The notes: generated from the letters alone by a model not told the origin. A stretch of 64,000 nucleotides of DNA from Lota lota (GCA_026745465.1 JACYXH010000837.1:313501-377500); one strand, 5' to 3'. Positions 46,762 to 57,175 are shown, numbered from the stretch's first letter. Numbers and translations: made by a program.

Positions 46762-46882
46762 CCCTACATGGACCCTAAATGTTGTATTTTTATAATCTCT
46801 GATAAATCCTCACCTCTTCTCAATATACTGATTTGCATATACTGAACTTGTGGTGTAACTTTGACCACTGAGTCAAACTGAC

Positions 46883-47054
46883 CTGAAAGTTTCCAGTGTA
46901 CAATGTGGACTCCCCAGTCCAGCAGAGAGCACTTCTCTCCTGAATCCTGCAGATCATTGGTACTCAGGTCCAGCTCTCTCAGACTAGAGGAGTTGGAACT
47001 GAGAACTGAGGCCAGAGCTTCACAGCATCTCTCTGACAGATGACAGCCATTCAG
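46883..47054 (-). pseudogene. NLR gene B, broken LRR exon
   Basis: Same cassette as gene A ([37 protein letters not shown]). Two lesions: one base is missing within the AAGCTGCTCTCT motif, shifting the frame after DSG, and the acceptor reads GAAAG|C instead of GAAG|GC, so splicing would also shift the frame. Intron sequence upstream is cut after about 10 bases, where retrotransposon sequence starts at 47064. Confidence 0.82.
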
Positions 47055-47063
47055 CTTTCACAC

Positions 47064-49193
47064 ACCGCTTCTTCTGGCCAGGGGTGAAATGGGCGATCCA
47101 AGACTACTGCCGCTACTGTGCGGACTGCCAGAGAACTGCCCCCAAGACCACCTACCGCAACCCCCTCAGCCCACTCCCCATCATCGAGACTCCCTTCAGC
47201 AGGATAGCAATGGATGTGGTGGGACCCCAATCGTGTCCAAGTCCAATCGGGGACATCGGTTCATACTTGTCCTGATGGACTATACAACCCGCTACCCAGA
47301 AGCGATACCCCTCCGCTCAGCCACGGCCAAAGCGGTGGCCAGAGAATTATTTATGCTCTTTAGTCGAGTAGGGATCGCCGAGGAAGTTTTGATGGACCAG
47401 GGGACCTGCTTTATGTCTAGGGTTATGGCTGACATGTGCAAACTCCTCAAATTGAAACAAATCCGGACTTCCGTTTACCATCCCCAAACGGACGGCCTGG
47501 TAGAACGATTTAACCAGACATTGAAACAGATGTTGAGAAAGATGATTGATGTGGACGGGAAGAACTGGGACCAGCTTCTTCCCTATGTCATTTTTTTCCA
47601 TCAGGGAAGTTCCCCAGAGTTCCACAGGGTTCTCCCCCTTTGAACTGCTCTATGGTCGGAGACCCAGGAGGTTGCTCGACATAGCAAAAGAGGCCTGGGA
47701 ACAACAGCCGTCACCCCAAAGGTCAGTCATTGAACATGTGGAACACATGCAGACCAGGATGGCTAAGATCTGGCCCATGGTTCGGCACCACATGCAAAAA
47801 GCGCAGGAGGCACAGGCACGCGTATATAACAGCGGCGCCCAGGTCAGAGAACTCCAAATAGGCGAAAAGGTGATGGTGCTCCTCCCTACCAACGAGTGCA
47901 AGTTCCTCGCCAGATGGCATGGGCCATATGAAGTGGTAGAGCGAAGGGGTCCAGTTAACTATAAGGTAAGACATCGTGGTCGGCGGGAAGGGCTTCAGAT
48001 TTACCATATAAATCTTTTAAAGAAATGGCTAGAACCTGTGCATCCCCGGTTGCCTGCCCTGTCCGTTAATGTTCCTCCTCAGATCATTCCAGACGTCCCT
48101 GTTGGTCCCCAGCTGTCACCAAACCAGAGGCAGGACCTCAAAGAGCTGCTGGGATGGGCCAGAGATGTATTTTCGGACCAACCAGGGCGCACCACCATCA
48201 CAGCCCATGACATCAAGACGGAGCCCGGGAAGATAGTCCGCCTGCGGCCATACTGCATCCCTGAGTCTCGTCGCAGCTCCATCAGGGAGGAGGTGAAACT
48301 GATGCTGGGGCTCGGGGTGATAGAGGAGTCTCAGAGTGCGTGGTCCAGCCACATTGTCATCGTCCCAAAACCTGATGGCACCATAAGGTTCTGTAATGAC
48401 TTCCGGAAGCTCAACGAGATATCAAGGTTTGATGCCTACCCAATGCCCCGGGTCGATAAACTGATTGAGCGACTAGGGACGGCACGATTCATTAGCACCT
48501 TGGACCTAACTTAAGGGTATTGGCAGGTCCCCCTTACGGAACAAGCCAAGGAGAAGACGGCATTTTCAACCCCAGATGGCCTTTACCACTATAAAGTCCT
48601 GCCCTTTGGAGTTCATGGAGCGCCCCCTACATTTCAGCGGATGATGGATGTAGTCCTGCTACCCCATCAAGAGTATGGGATAGAATATCTGGGATACGTC
48701 ATTGGGAAAGAGAATGTCAAACCACAACAGAGCAAAGTGGAACATATCGCAGTCTGGCCCCCGTCCCACTACAAAGAAACAGGTGAAATCTTTCCTTGGT
48801 TTGGTGGGATATTACCAGAAATGTATCCCCCAGTTTGCCTCCATTGCAGCACCCCTACATAACCTGACCCAGAGCAGGCTTCCCCAGCACGTGAAATGGT
48901 CGAGGGAAGCGGAGACATCGTTTGAAGTACTGCGTCAGGCCCTGTGTACCAGCCCCATTCTGACGGGCCCAGATTTCCAACAACCCTTCGTGCTCCAAAC
49001 AGATGCCTCAGAGACGGGATTAGGGGCGGTTCTGTCATAGGTCCTGCAGGGCAACGAGCACCCGGTAACCTACATCAGCCGTACGTTACGGAAACATAAG
49101 CATAACTACTCTACTGTTGAGAAGGAATGTTTAGCTATTAAATGGGCATTGCATCACCTGCGTTACTATTTGTTGGGTAGGAAGTTCACCCTA
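47064..49193 (+). pseudogene. gmr1-like pol: integrase, RT, RNase H (first part)
   Basis: Integrase: CADCQR (second half of HHCC), IAMDVVGP, LMDQGTCFMS and TDGLVERFNQ carry the three acidic residues. Frameshifts near 47230 and 47610. The C-terminal part includes LARWHGPYEVVE. RT: CIPESRRSSIREEV, WSSHIVIVPKPDGTIRFC, DAYPMPRVD, STLDLT followed by an in-frame TAA (about 48512), and LPFGVHGAPPTFQRMMD. A deletion near 48655 removes the YxDD box and runs straight to YGIEYLGYVIG. RNase H: LQTDASETGLGAVLS followed by TAG (about 49038), STVEKECLAIKWAL, LGRKFTLVT. Non-functional. Confidence 0.85.
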
Positions 49194-49198
49194 GTTAC

Positions 49199-49723
49199 TG
49201 TCACGATTTGTCTAGTGCAGGAACCCAAAAGCAGACCAGGACGAGGTAAGTTGGAATTTACAAGGTGAGTGTTTATTTGGAAGCTGAATTTCGAATGTTG
49301 GTCGGGAGTGGGTGAGGCTGGAAGGCTGGAGGTCTTTGTGCTGATCCAACAATGCTGCAGTGAAGTAGACAGACAGGCAGGTGTGAGGGACAATCCAGGT
49401 GAGTAACTGTAGACAGAGGGGTAGGTGGCAGATTAGCGACAGGCAAACAGAGACAAAAACAGCAACTACTATGCAAGAACTTGAAGCTTGATACGAGAGC
49501 TAAACATACTGGTTACGCTAACGATCCGGCAGGGAATGGATGTCTGGTCATGGCTTAAATAGTGCAGAGGTGATGATCAGGACAAGGTGTGCAGATTGCA
49601 GCAGGTGAACGTAGTTAGACAATCAGCCGGGATGTGTTCAGGAAACTCAGGAAAATTGGACTTCAGGTCAGAGGAATTAACGAAACTAAGGCAAAACAGG
49701 CTCAAGGTGCTGGATTCATGACA
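49199..49723. mobile_element. Solo LTR nested in RNase H, TSD GTTAC
   Basis: 525 bp from TGTCACG to ATGACA, with GTTAC at 49194-49198 and 49724-49728. The host RNase H frame stops at LVT and continues after the LTR with DHAPLKWMS. No internal sequence remains, so LTR-LTR recombination is the likely origin. Begins with CAGGAACCCAAAAGCAGA, a motif like that near the LTR-like block at 61.87 kb. Confidence 0.9.
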
Positions 49724-49728
49724 GTTAC

Positions 49729-49928
49729 TGACCATGCCCCTCTTAAGTGGATGTCTGTAAACAAGGACAGGAATGTCAGAGTTACTCCTGGAGCTACAGG
49801 ACTTCCACTTCCAAGTGGAACACCGGGCAGGGAAGGACCAGGGGAATGCTGACGCCCTGTCACGGAGAGACGAGTGCCTCTGGACGAACGCTCCGTGCCC
49901 TAGCAAGGAGCTAGGGGTGAGGATATGT
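49729..49928 (+). pseudogene. gmr1-like RNase H, second part
   Basis: DHAPLKWMS, then after a frameshift LELQDFHFQVEHRAGKDQG and NADALSRRDE, the usual end of gypsy RNase H. A GGGGTGAGG purine stretch follows at about 49915. Confidence 0.75.
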
Positions 49929-50344
49929 GGAGGGCCTAGATGCCAAAGACCCTCCACAAGAGGAAAAGGAGAGCAGCACCATGGACCACGGCCTTTCCCC
50001 AAAAGACAAGCACTGGGGAAAGGCATTGATAATCAGTATTATCCGGCACACCTGCTGCATGATTACTAATGGGGAACGCCATGTGGCCACAAGAGAGTTG
50101 GCTTGCCATAAAACCAGGAAGAACCTCTCCCCTCGAGGAAGGATTGTGGCAACTTCCTGAAGTATGCCTCCAGCTCACCCCTGAAGCCCTACCAGGAGAC
50201 CTACCCCGGACCGGGAAGAAGTTACGTTGAAGTTTCACCCTCTCCCCTTGTCCTCATCCTTTTTTTGAATAAACGTTTGTTACTGGTGCCCACACCCTGT
50301 CTGCTGTTGTCCGTGCTTCCCTCCGAGTCAACCCCGCCTGACGC
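49929..50344 (+). repeat. Probable 3' LTR of gmr1-like element
   Basis: Starts TGTGGAGG after a purine stretch. Has a TTGAATAAACG polyadenylation signal at about 50265 and may end near CGCCTGACGCA (about 50344). Limits inferred from position, not from a second LTR. Confidence 0.4.
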
Positions 50345-50354
50345 AAACGGCCAC

Positions 50355-50730
50355 AAGGCCATAGGCCACAATTAAGCCATCTGTAAAAGGCTTCTGTGTT
50401 TAGCCAAAAGGTGACTTATCCGAAATGATGATTCGGTAGCAGCCTTATTTTGAGCAGCAGGTTTTGTGAAATACGATTGCTGGGCCTTCAACCCAGATTT
50501 CAGCTCGGCAACTTGCCTTGCACGCATTGCGCTCTTTGGTGGGTAGCTGTGTTTGAATTTCTGGTAATTGGTGTTGTGGTGCCTCTCCAGATTTCCTCTT
50601 TAGACAGTGTTTGTGTTTGGTGGCACAACAGACATACACACTTGTCATTCACCAAGGTAAAAATAAGTTCCTCTTCCCATTCTGAATGGAAATTGAACGT
50701 TTTCACCTTCTTACGTGAAGCCTCCACCAT
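50355..50730 (-). pseudogene. hAT transposase N-terminal fragment (BED finger, GTF2IRD2/EPM2AIP1-like)
   Basis: Minus strand. MVEASRKKVKTFNFHSEW, then IFTLVNDKCVCLLCH (the first two Cys of a BED finger). After frame changes, KRKSGEAPQH, QLPTKERNACKA, AATESSFRISHLLAKHR and KPFTDG. This block order is that of the N-terminus of hAT-derived proteins of the GTF2IRD2 type. At least three frameshifts or stops. No catalytic part, no termini seen. Confidence 0.6.
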
Positions 50731-51019
50731 GCTAGCTATACCGCTATATTATATAGTCATATACTGACATTTGCAACAGTTACGTGCCGGTACTCTTCTC
50801 TTATGTCATTGGTCATTGGTTGCTATGCAGAAAAAAATACAACAGCTGGATCAAGAGAGAGAGAGAGGTGCTTGCAAAACGGAACATTAAGCAGGCATAA
50901 TGTATGTGTGCATTTCGTTTTCTAAACTACTACTTTAGTTTTCGTGTTTCTTTTTTTTTTCTTCCTAATATGTTTGGGAGCTACAGGGAAAGTCTCCAAG
51001 ATCTACCAGTCGACCACTG

Positions 51020-51152
51020 CTTTACACAAAACGTCCAAAACATCCCGACACGAACAGAAACACGAATAAAACAATCCCCAAATCCACTCTCTCCCCTACT
51101 CATTTAACCGTCAAACAACTAATAAGTAAATGTTTAAATATAATTTATCTGG
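51020..51152. repeat. Copy of the LRR-cassette intron module
   Basis: ACACAAAACGTCCAAAAC, ACGAATAAAACAATCCCCAA and CGTCAAACAACTAATAAGTA match 3960-4085 and 12125-12250. It ends exactly where NACHT coding sequence begins, so a recombination breakpoint lies at about 51153. Confidence 0.8.
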
Positions 51153-51593
51153 GTTCTACCAGCTAAACTCTTTCCCTTTCAGTAAATTCAGCTCTCTGAA
51201 AGTGAAGAGAAATGTGAAGTGTATGTCGTGGTTGACTTTGCCTTCAGCCCAGTCCAGAGTGAACTTGTGCGTTAAGAAGGTTTTACCAATGCCGGGCACT
51301 CCAGTTGTCATTATTGTTCTGATTGGTTGATCTTGTCCAGGTAAGGGTTTAAAGATGTCTCCACATTTGATTGGTGTTTCCTCCTTGGCTGGTTTCCTTG
51401 GAAGCTGTTTCAATCAGTCTGACGTCATGTTCCTTGTTGACCTCTTCACTGCCTCTCTCTGTGATGAAGAGCTCTGTGTAGAAGTCATTCAGATCTGTTG
51501 GCTGTCCTGCTTTAGGGATTCCCTCAAACACAGACCTGAACTTCTTCTTTAAATGAGACTTGATTTTATGTTGGCATTCAACAGCAACAGTTC
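51153..51593 (-). pseudogene. NLR gene B, FISNA and truncated NACHT
   Basis: The acceptor CACTTAG precedes 51593. FISNA domain: CQHKIKSHLKKKFRSVFEG, LNDFYTELFITERG and [15 protein letters not shown] one-base insertion near 51402 shifts the frame. NACHT then begins: [14 protein letters not shown], Walker [32 protein letters not shown] second one-base loss near 51160 and then the breakpoint at 51153 remove everything after that, including Walker B and the winged helix. In intact relatives this exon is about 1.8 kb. Non-functional. Confidence 0.87.
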
Positions 51594-52097
51594 CTAAGTG
51601 ACGAAACAACAGAAGACATCAGTTAGTGGATGGTGACATAATTGGACACGCTTAAATAATTCCTGTAAAATGTGTTAGTTAGTTAGTGGCTTCGTTACTT
51701 GTAGTCAGAGAAGCTGGACGTGACAAGGACTGCATGTTACAGATTCAAAATGTTCAGGAATATTTTGTTATTTTCACAGCAATATGATTGGTCTGATGAT
51801 AGTAATAATGAAAGTGAATCAGTGTAAAGTGACTTGCTATGCTGATATAACAAGATACTGTTGCATCTCTTCCACTGAGTTATTCTGCTGGTGATCTGCA
51901 GTATATTGTTGATAGACCCACAATAACCCTACATATCTGGACCAAACCATTTAACCTGATACCCCACAATAACACTACATATCTGGTTCAATTAACCCCC
52001 AGGAGGGGTTTAAATGAACAAATAAAAACAAATAAGAGTCTTATACTGCTCTTCAAAATTAGTAATTGTTCGCTGTTTTTAAAGTAAGAGTCTCTTA
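51594..52097. other. Intron of NLR gene B, no gene seen
   Basis: Contains a short repeated phrase (CACAATAACCCTACATATCTG and CACAATAACACTACATATCTG, 51920-51985). Otherwise nothing recognised. Confidence 0.5.
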
Positions 52098-52327
52098 TTG
52101 CCCCACAGTGTGTCGGCCAGTTCCTCCTGGTTCTTCTCCATCAGTCAGAGCTTTGTGATGTCTACCACTCCCTCTATGGCGCCCCTCCTCTGCTCCTCGT
52201 TCTTACCATCCACATCATCCTCCTCCTCCCTCTGACTCTCTGAGCATTGTGGGTAATCTGGGAAGAGAACCCTCCAGAGCTTCTTCAGCTCCTTGTCTAG
52301 AAAAGCGTGTGCGTTCTCCCAAGCCCT
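52098..52327 (-). pseudogene. NLR gene B, N-terminal linker exon with nonsense codon
   Basis: The acceptor TGTTCCAG precedes 52327. RAWENAHAFLDKELKKLW, FPDYPQCSESQREEE and VVDITKL, then TGA (52145-52147), then MEKNQEELADTL in the same frame. This exon precedes FISNA in fish NLRC3-like genes. The TGA interrupts a segment normally continuous to ELADTL. No clear donor was seen at the expected place. Confidence 0.75.
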
Positions 52328-52512
52328 CTGGAACAGAACAAACATCAAGGAGAACTTTACTCTGAACTAACTGAGGACATCAGAAGCATCTGTCCTAGAT
52401 TCACGTCCCGCTGGTCTAAAGAGGGAAGGCTAGAGACTATTAGCACCACAAGAGATGCTTTTTAATGTTCCTTTAGAGCTAAAGTCAAATGTCTTGTTGG
52501 ACGTTTACACAC

Positions 52513-52582
52513 CTTGATCAGCTCTGTTTGATGCTGCTGTACAGACTGAGCACTGGTAACCTTTGACCTCTCCTGGTGTTGT
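52513..52582 (-). CDS. NLR gene B, small upstream linker exon
   Basis: 70 nt between the acceptor CTCCACAG and the donor AAG|GTGTGT. One base, then QHQERSKVTSAQSVQQHQTE, LIK, ending in phase 0, which fits the next exon at 52327. SVQQHQTEL is characteristic of this exon in fish NLRC3-like proteins. Intact in itself, but the gene is broken downstream. Confidence 0.7.
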
Positions 52583-54413
52583 CTGTGGAGAACACGCACA
52601 AACACACAGGATATATTATATTTATCTTCTACACAGTACCAGTACCAGTAGAGTCTGATAACAACCAACTGGTCTGTTTCCATAATCTGTGTGGGAGCCA
52701 GATATACAATTTATCTTCTGTTATACCACACACTGTTTATTTACTGGACATCAGTTGATATTTCTGCATTTAGTTTTTAGAGCTCGCTCTCCGGGGCTAT
52801 AGCTAGATGCTACTTGAACGTGTGCTACCAAGTTGTAGGAGTGAGTTGGGGAGGGGCTGGACCTGAGCCGGGGGTGCGGCTGGACCTAGAGGGGTAGCTG
52901 GACCTAGGTCCACACACAGTGGGCAATGGGTGAAACAGAAGTTCACATGAGGAAGTAGACTTTAATCTACCTCTGGAGCCGGTTGGACCAGCTTTGCGCA
53001 TTCAAACGTCCACACACAATGGGCAATGGGTGGACCTAGGTCCAGCTCCACCCATTGGCTCTGCATTCTCTCCCGAGCGCCGTGCCACGCCCGCCTGTGT
53101 AAACAGCAGCGCCAACAGGGCAGGGCGCCCCAGTGAGGCGGTGTCACTGCTGTGCTTCAAGGGGGAGTCGAGAGGGAGGGGCCAACACTTGTTGTGCGTC
53201 CAGGCAAAAAAACACACTAGAGCCATTAGAACAGAGTCTGTACCCTGCAAGAACCCCCCTGTGAAAGTGGTACAGTCCAGCAACATGTTATTACGGCGCA
53301 TTTGTTAAGCTGAAAGACCATCGTCGTCTGCGCAAAGCAAATATACTTGTGATTTGAATATTCAGACATTAAAATGATTTATGTCACATCCTTCGTAAAA
53401 TTTTCGAGTAGCATCAAGACAAACCAATAACTTGAATATCGAATGCAATTTTCAATTTACCACTATGGGCTATCTCTGGAGCCGGCTGAACCAGCTTTAC
53501 GTATTGATCATGTTTCATCTTAAAGAGCCAGTGAACCCACTGTTTCAGCTGGAATTCAAACACTATGAGATGAGAGATGAGAGAGGGCTTGGTTCTAGTT
53601 CTAGAAGAAGGGGGGCATGTTACGACCTGACTTTGTGGTACTTTTTTAGTATAGTCGCTGTGTATGAGCGATATAGTGAGCGACGATGTATATGAAATGC
53701 TCCAGTCACCGTGACGTTTTACTGAGAAGCTAAACCCTCACCCGTGCGCGGATATCAAAGTAAACCGCTGCACAGACAGCGCTCCACACATCCACACACA
53801 CATGCGTTATACTGTTGGTGTCCGGGAATAAACCTAATTGTGGTGATTGATTATGAAAATGAGAATGTTGGCTATATCGTATAACATAGCCTCCTACGTT
53901 TTCACTGTGTTACACCCAGTATATGCAGAAGCACATTGGACTGTCATGAATGACACACATTATTTCTATGATCTGGTACGTACGATCAGTATCTGCGAGT
54001 TAATCGTTAATCTCGTTCTTTTGTTCTTCGATTTGCGCATGCGCAAATGAACAATCCGACTCGAAAGATTTGTTCATTTGAATGGATGACATCCGAAGAG
54101 CCGAGTCCGAAAGAAAATCGGAACTTTGCATCAACAACCCAGATTCCACTGAAAACCAAAACTCTCGCTATACTCTCGTGAGCAAACTTGACGTGAGTGT
54201 AATTGTACCATTGGCCTAAACAAACATGGCGGACTACATCCAGTGGTCATAATCACATCGATGGTTATAGACGACACAGCCATGGTTATTGTATGCTTTC
54301 TATAGAGGGTTGGAAGTGAGTGATCTCAGTGAACCCACTGGTTGCACCAGAGCTAACGTTGTAGTGCTTAATGACCATAGAGCTCAATGCTTAGGTTTCA
54401 CTTAGGTGCACCC
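52583..54413. other. No gene seen; repeat pieces
   Basis: 52915-53050 holds a short repeat (CCACACACA(G/A)TGGGCAATGGGTG twice). CTCTGGAGCCGG(T/C)TG(G/A)ACCAGCTTT occurs at 52971 and 53470, with a relative at 16998. A perfect 18-bp palindrome lies at 54031-54048. No supported coding region. Confidence 0.5.
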
Positions 54414-54664
54414 TGTTGAACACAATGTTAAAACATGTTCAGGCTCGTCTCTAAAACGGTTGGCATATAGACTGATATGTTATTGTGTTGTGTTCTTACA
54501 CTGGTACAGTCATGCCCTATGAGAGATGTACAACTGCGCATGTGCGAAAATAAAGAAAGGGCATTCCGCCCCCCGTTCTGGTTAAAACACCAACGATGAA
54601 TATGTGTGTTTATTCCTCCGTTGAGTAAACCGGTATTCCTGTCCTGAAGATGACAAACCCAACA
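54414..54664 (+). repeat. Ty1/copia 5' LTR (left end tentative)
   Basis: The right end is fixed by the primer binding site, with CCCAACA ending at 54664. TGTTGAA at 54414 is the best left end. AATAAA at 54549-54554. Confidence 0.5.
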
Positions 54665-56574
54665 GGTTATGGGCCCAGAAGGGAACATGGAAGCCGATGG
54701 AATAGATTATGTTTCGACGGAGATGAAAAAAACTACAAGTTATGGGAGACAAAGTTTTTGGGGCACTTGCGTTTGCTAGGGCTAAAGGCCGCCATATTGA
54801 GCGTGTATGAAGATGAAGAAGACGAAGAGAAAAATGAAGAAGCCTACGCCGAATTGATACAGGTTTTGGATGATAAAAGTCTTTCCCTGATAATGAGAGA
54901 AGCAGCAGATGATGGGAGAAAAGCGTTGAAGATATTGAGGGAACATTATGCAGGTAAAGGGAAGCCACGTGTGATTAGCCTCTACACTGAGCTAACTTCT
55001 CTTCAGAAAGCCGCTGACGAAAGTGTTACGGACTATATCATTCGTTCTGAGATGGCTATTACAGCACTGAGGAATGCTGAAGAGACTTTAAGTGACGGGC
55101 TGTTGATTGGAATGATTCTGAAAGGTTTGCCCAAATCATTTAAGCCGTTTGCCATCCACATAACGCAGAGTGACGAGCCGACATCTTTTGGCAAGTTCAA
55201 AACCAAGTTGGGGAGCTATGAAAGCACCGAGACGTTTAGCGCCATTTCCACTGACGACAACGTGATGAAAGCAAGTAATATTAAAGTTAGCTGGCAAAGA
55301 GGAAGAGATAAAGGGACTGAGATAACCTGCTTCAACTGTGGCCAGAAGGGGCACAAGGCCCGGGAATGTACCGTTACTGGAGAGCGCAGAGAACGGAGAC
55401 AGTGGTGTAGTTTTTGCAAGAGCTCCACTCATACTGACGCAAATTGCAGATGAAAAAGAAGAGACAATGTGAAACAAGCAACAGATGCTGAAGGCCAAAC
55501 ATTTGAATTCAGAATAAGTGACTGTCAGGTTCGTGGACTAAAACAAAAAGGGCTGATGGTTGATACAGGAGCAACGTCACATATAGTCACGGACATCGGG
55601 AAGTTTAAGGAGCTTGACGAGACTTTCAAACCGGAAAAACATTTCGTGGAGCTGGCTGACGAAACAAGAAGGAATAGTGTCGCGGAGAGGAGAGGTGCAG
55701 CGGACGTTTACCTGAGAGACAACACGGGTCGTCGGGTGAAAACAACGCTGACGAAGGCGCTGTACGTGCCGTCGTTTCCACAGGACATTTTCTAAAGCAG
55801 CGACAGCCAACGGAGCTTCAGTCAACTTTCGACAGGGGTGTAACAAGCTCATCCACAAGAACGGTACCACTTTTGACATCGAGGAGTACGATAGACTGTA
55901 CTATCTTAACACTGTAAGTGATAAAAATGATGATGGATGTCATGGGTGCTATGATATTCACACATGGCACAAAATTCTTGGCCACTGTAATTTTGAGGAT
56001 GTGTCAAAGTTAGAAAATGTGACAGAGGGAATGAAAATCACAGGTAAGATTGACAAATCTACCTTCAACTGTGAAATCTGCACACAGAGAAAATTTGTTC
56101 AGATCAGAAACAGAGAGCCTGACGAAAAGGCAAAAGCGGCTCTTGAGCTTGTGCACACTGATTTGGCTGGCCCTATTGAGCCAGAGGCTCAATAGGGCTT
56201 CAAAGATGGGATGGGTTCAGATACACTCTAGCATTTACGGATGATTATTCAGGGGTAGTTTTTGTGTATTTCCTAAAAGCAAAGAGTGATACTGTAAAAG
56301 CTACTGAGAAGTTTATTGCTGATGTGGCCCCTTATGGGAAAATAAAGTGTGTCAGGTCAGATAATGTCACAGAGTTCACAGCAAAAGAGTTCCAGTCACT
56401 GCTCAGTAAGAATGCCATAAGACGTGAAACTTCAGCCCCTTACTCACCCCATCAAAATGGGACCGCTGAGAGAAATTGGAGAACACTGTTTGAAATGGCA
56501 AGATGCATGCTACTTGAGAGCAACCTACCAAATAACTTTTGGACATATGCTATAATGACTGCCTGACGTCCCAC
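54650..56574 (+). pseudogene. Ty1/copia gag-protease-integrase, 3'-truncated
   Basis: Gag (UBN2/gag-polypeptide type): NYKLWETKFLGHLRLLG, RKALKILREHYAGKGKPR, FKTKLGSYEST. Zinc knuckle C-x2-C-x4-H-x4-C in CFNCGQKGHKARECT (about 55330-55375). TGA at 55451 interrupts the frame, which then continues to protease (VDTGATSHIVTD, 55560). TAA-type stop at about 55793. GAG-pre-integrase WHKILGHCN (55970) and CEICTQRK. Integrase Asp in LVHTDLAGP and SDNVTEFTAKE, Glu in QNGTAERNWR. Another stop near 56193. It ends at about 56566 after NNFWTYAIMTA: RT and RNase H are absent. The open frame starts inside the LTR end, so the true gag start is uncertain. Confidence 0.85.
54665..54678 (+). promoter_or_regulatory. 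Copia-type primer binding site (initiator tRNA-Met anticodon arm)
   Basis: GGTTATGGGCCCAG is complementary to the anticodon arm of initiator tRNA-Met. Drosophila copia and relatives are primed by this internal tRNA fragment rather than by the tRNA 3' end. Confidence 0.75.
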
Positions 56575-56742
56575 CTGCCTTCGCCCACTGTCTGCTTGCC
56601 GCCCGCCTGTTAACAAACCCTCGCCTGCCTGACCACCCGCCTGCCTTGCCCCTGCCTGTGACCTTCAATAAATCCCTTTTACCCTTCTCCTGTCTCCGCC
56701 TAGTGGTGTCCAGCATTTGGGTTTAAAGTCCGTACCATAACA
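56570..56742 (+). repeat. Gypsy-type LTR 3' fragment joined to copia
   Basis: CCTGCCTGACCACCCGCC, TTCAATAAATCCC, CAGCATTTGGGTTT and CCATAACA are shared with the end of the solo LTR at 1479-1968. The LTR start is missing, and the copia integrase runs straight into it. Confidence 0.65.
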
Positions 56743-57076
56743 GTTGGATCCACTGAGTTGTTTATTACCATTATGCTTTATTAACAAATACAACAGAAAA
56801 ACATGTACATGATAAACTGAAGGACCAAAATAATAGCAGTAGAAGAATCATAAACAGTATATCTTTAATAACTGAACATGTTCTGCTGCTGTGTTTTTTC
56901 CAAAGTAACACACTCACTGAAGTCATTCACAACATGAACCTCATAAGCTTTTCCCATAGACCACATTATTTTTAAATATATGATTAAATCAGCTTTAAAT
57001 CAAGGTCAATGTTAGGCTCATCAAAATACTAACTGATATCAGAGCCCTTTACTATGAAACTATAAATATCTGAAAA

Positions 57077-57078
<2 letters not shown>
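56743..57078. other. 3' flank of second TRIM gene, no gene seen
   Basis: AT-rich. No match was seen to the 1-743 block that follows the NLR B30.2 exon. Confidence 0.5.
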
Positions 57079-57164
<86 letters not shown>

Positions 57165-57173
57165 TGTGTGTGT
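57079..57173. repeat. GT microsatellite
   Basis: About 95 bases of GT directly 3' of the B30.2 stop (minus-strand gene), the same relative place as the GT array at 744-778. Confidence 0.95.
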
Positions 57174-57175
57174 AC

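Larger units (their letters stand above)
47064..50344 (+). mobile_element. gmr1-like Ty3/gypsy element (integrase before RT), 5'-truncated, with nested solo LTR
   Basis: Plus strand. Integrase (47064-47900) comes first, then RT (about 48100-48770) and RNase H (48900-49193, resuming 49729-49860), then a probable 3' LTR. Integrase upstream of RT is the arrangement of gmr1-type gypsy elements, first described in Atlantic cod. The 5' LTR, gag, protease and the first half of the integrase zinc finger are missing. The right limit is approximate. Confidence 0.8.

Noticed and set aside
46883..52582. One continuous NLR gene running from 52.6 kb through 47 kb to 0.8 kb
   Set aside because: Order does not fit: an LRR exon at 47 kb would precede the NACHT-tail exon at 15.7 kb, and TRIM and receptor genes lie between. 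Two broken copies are more likely.
53847..54050. Short hydrophobic frame as a membrane peptide
   Set aside because: 67 codons without family resemblance, start context or neighbouring exons. Composition is explained by local AT-rich sequence.
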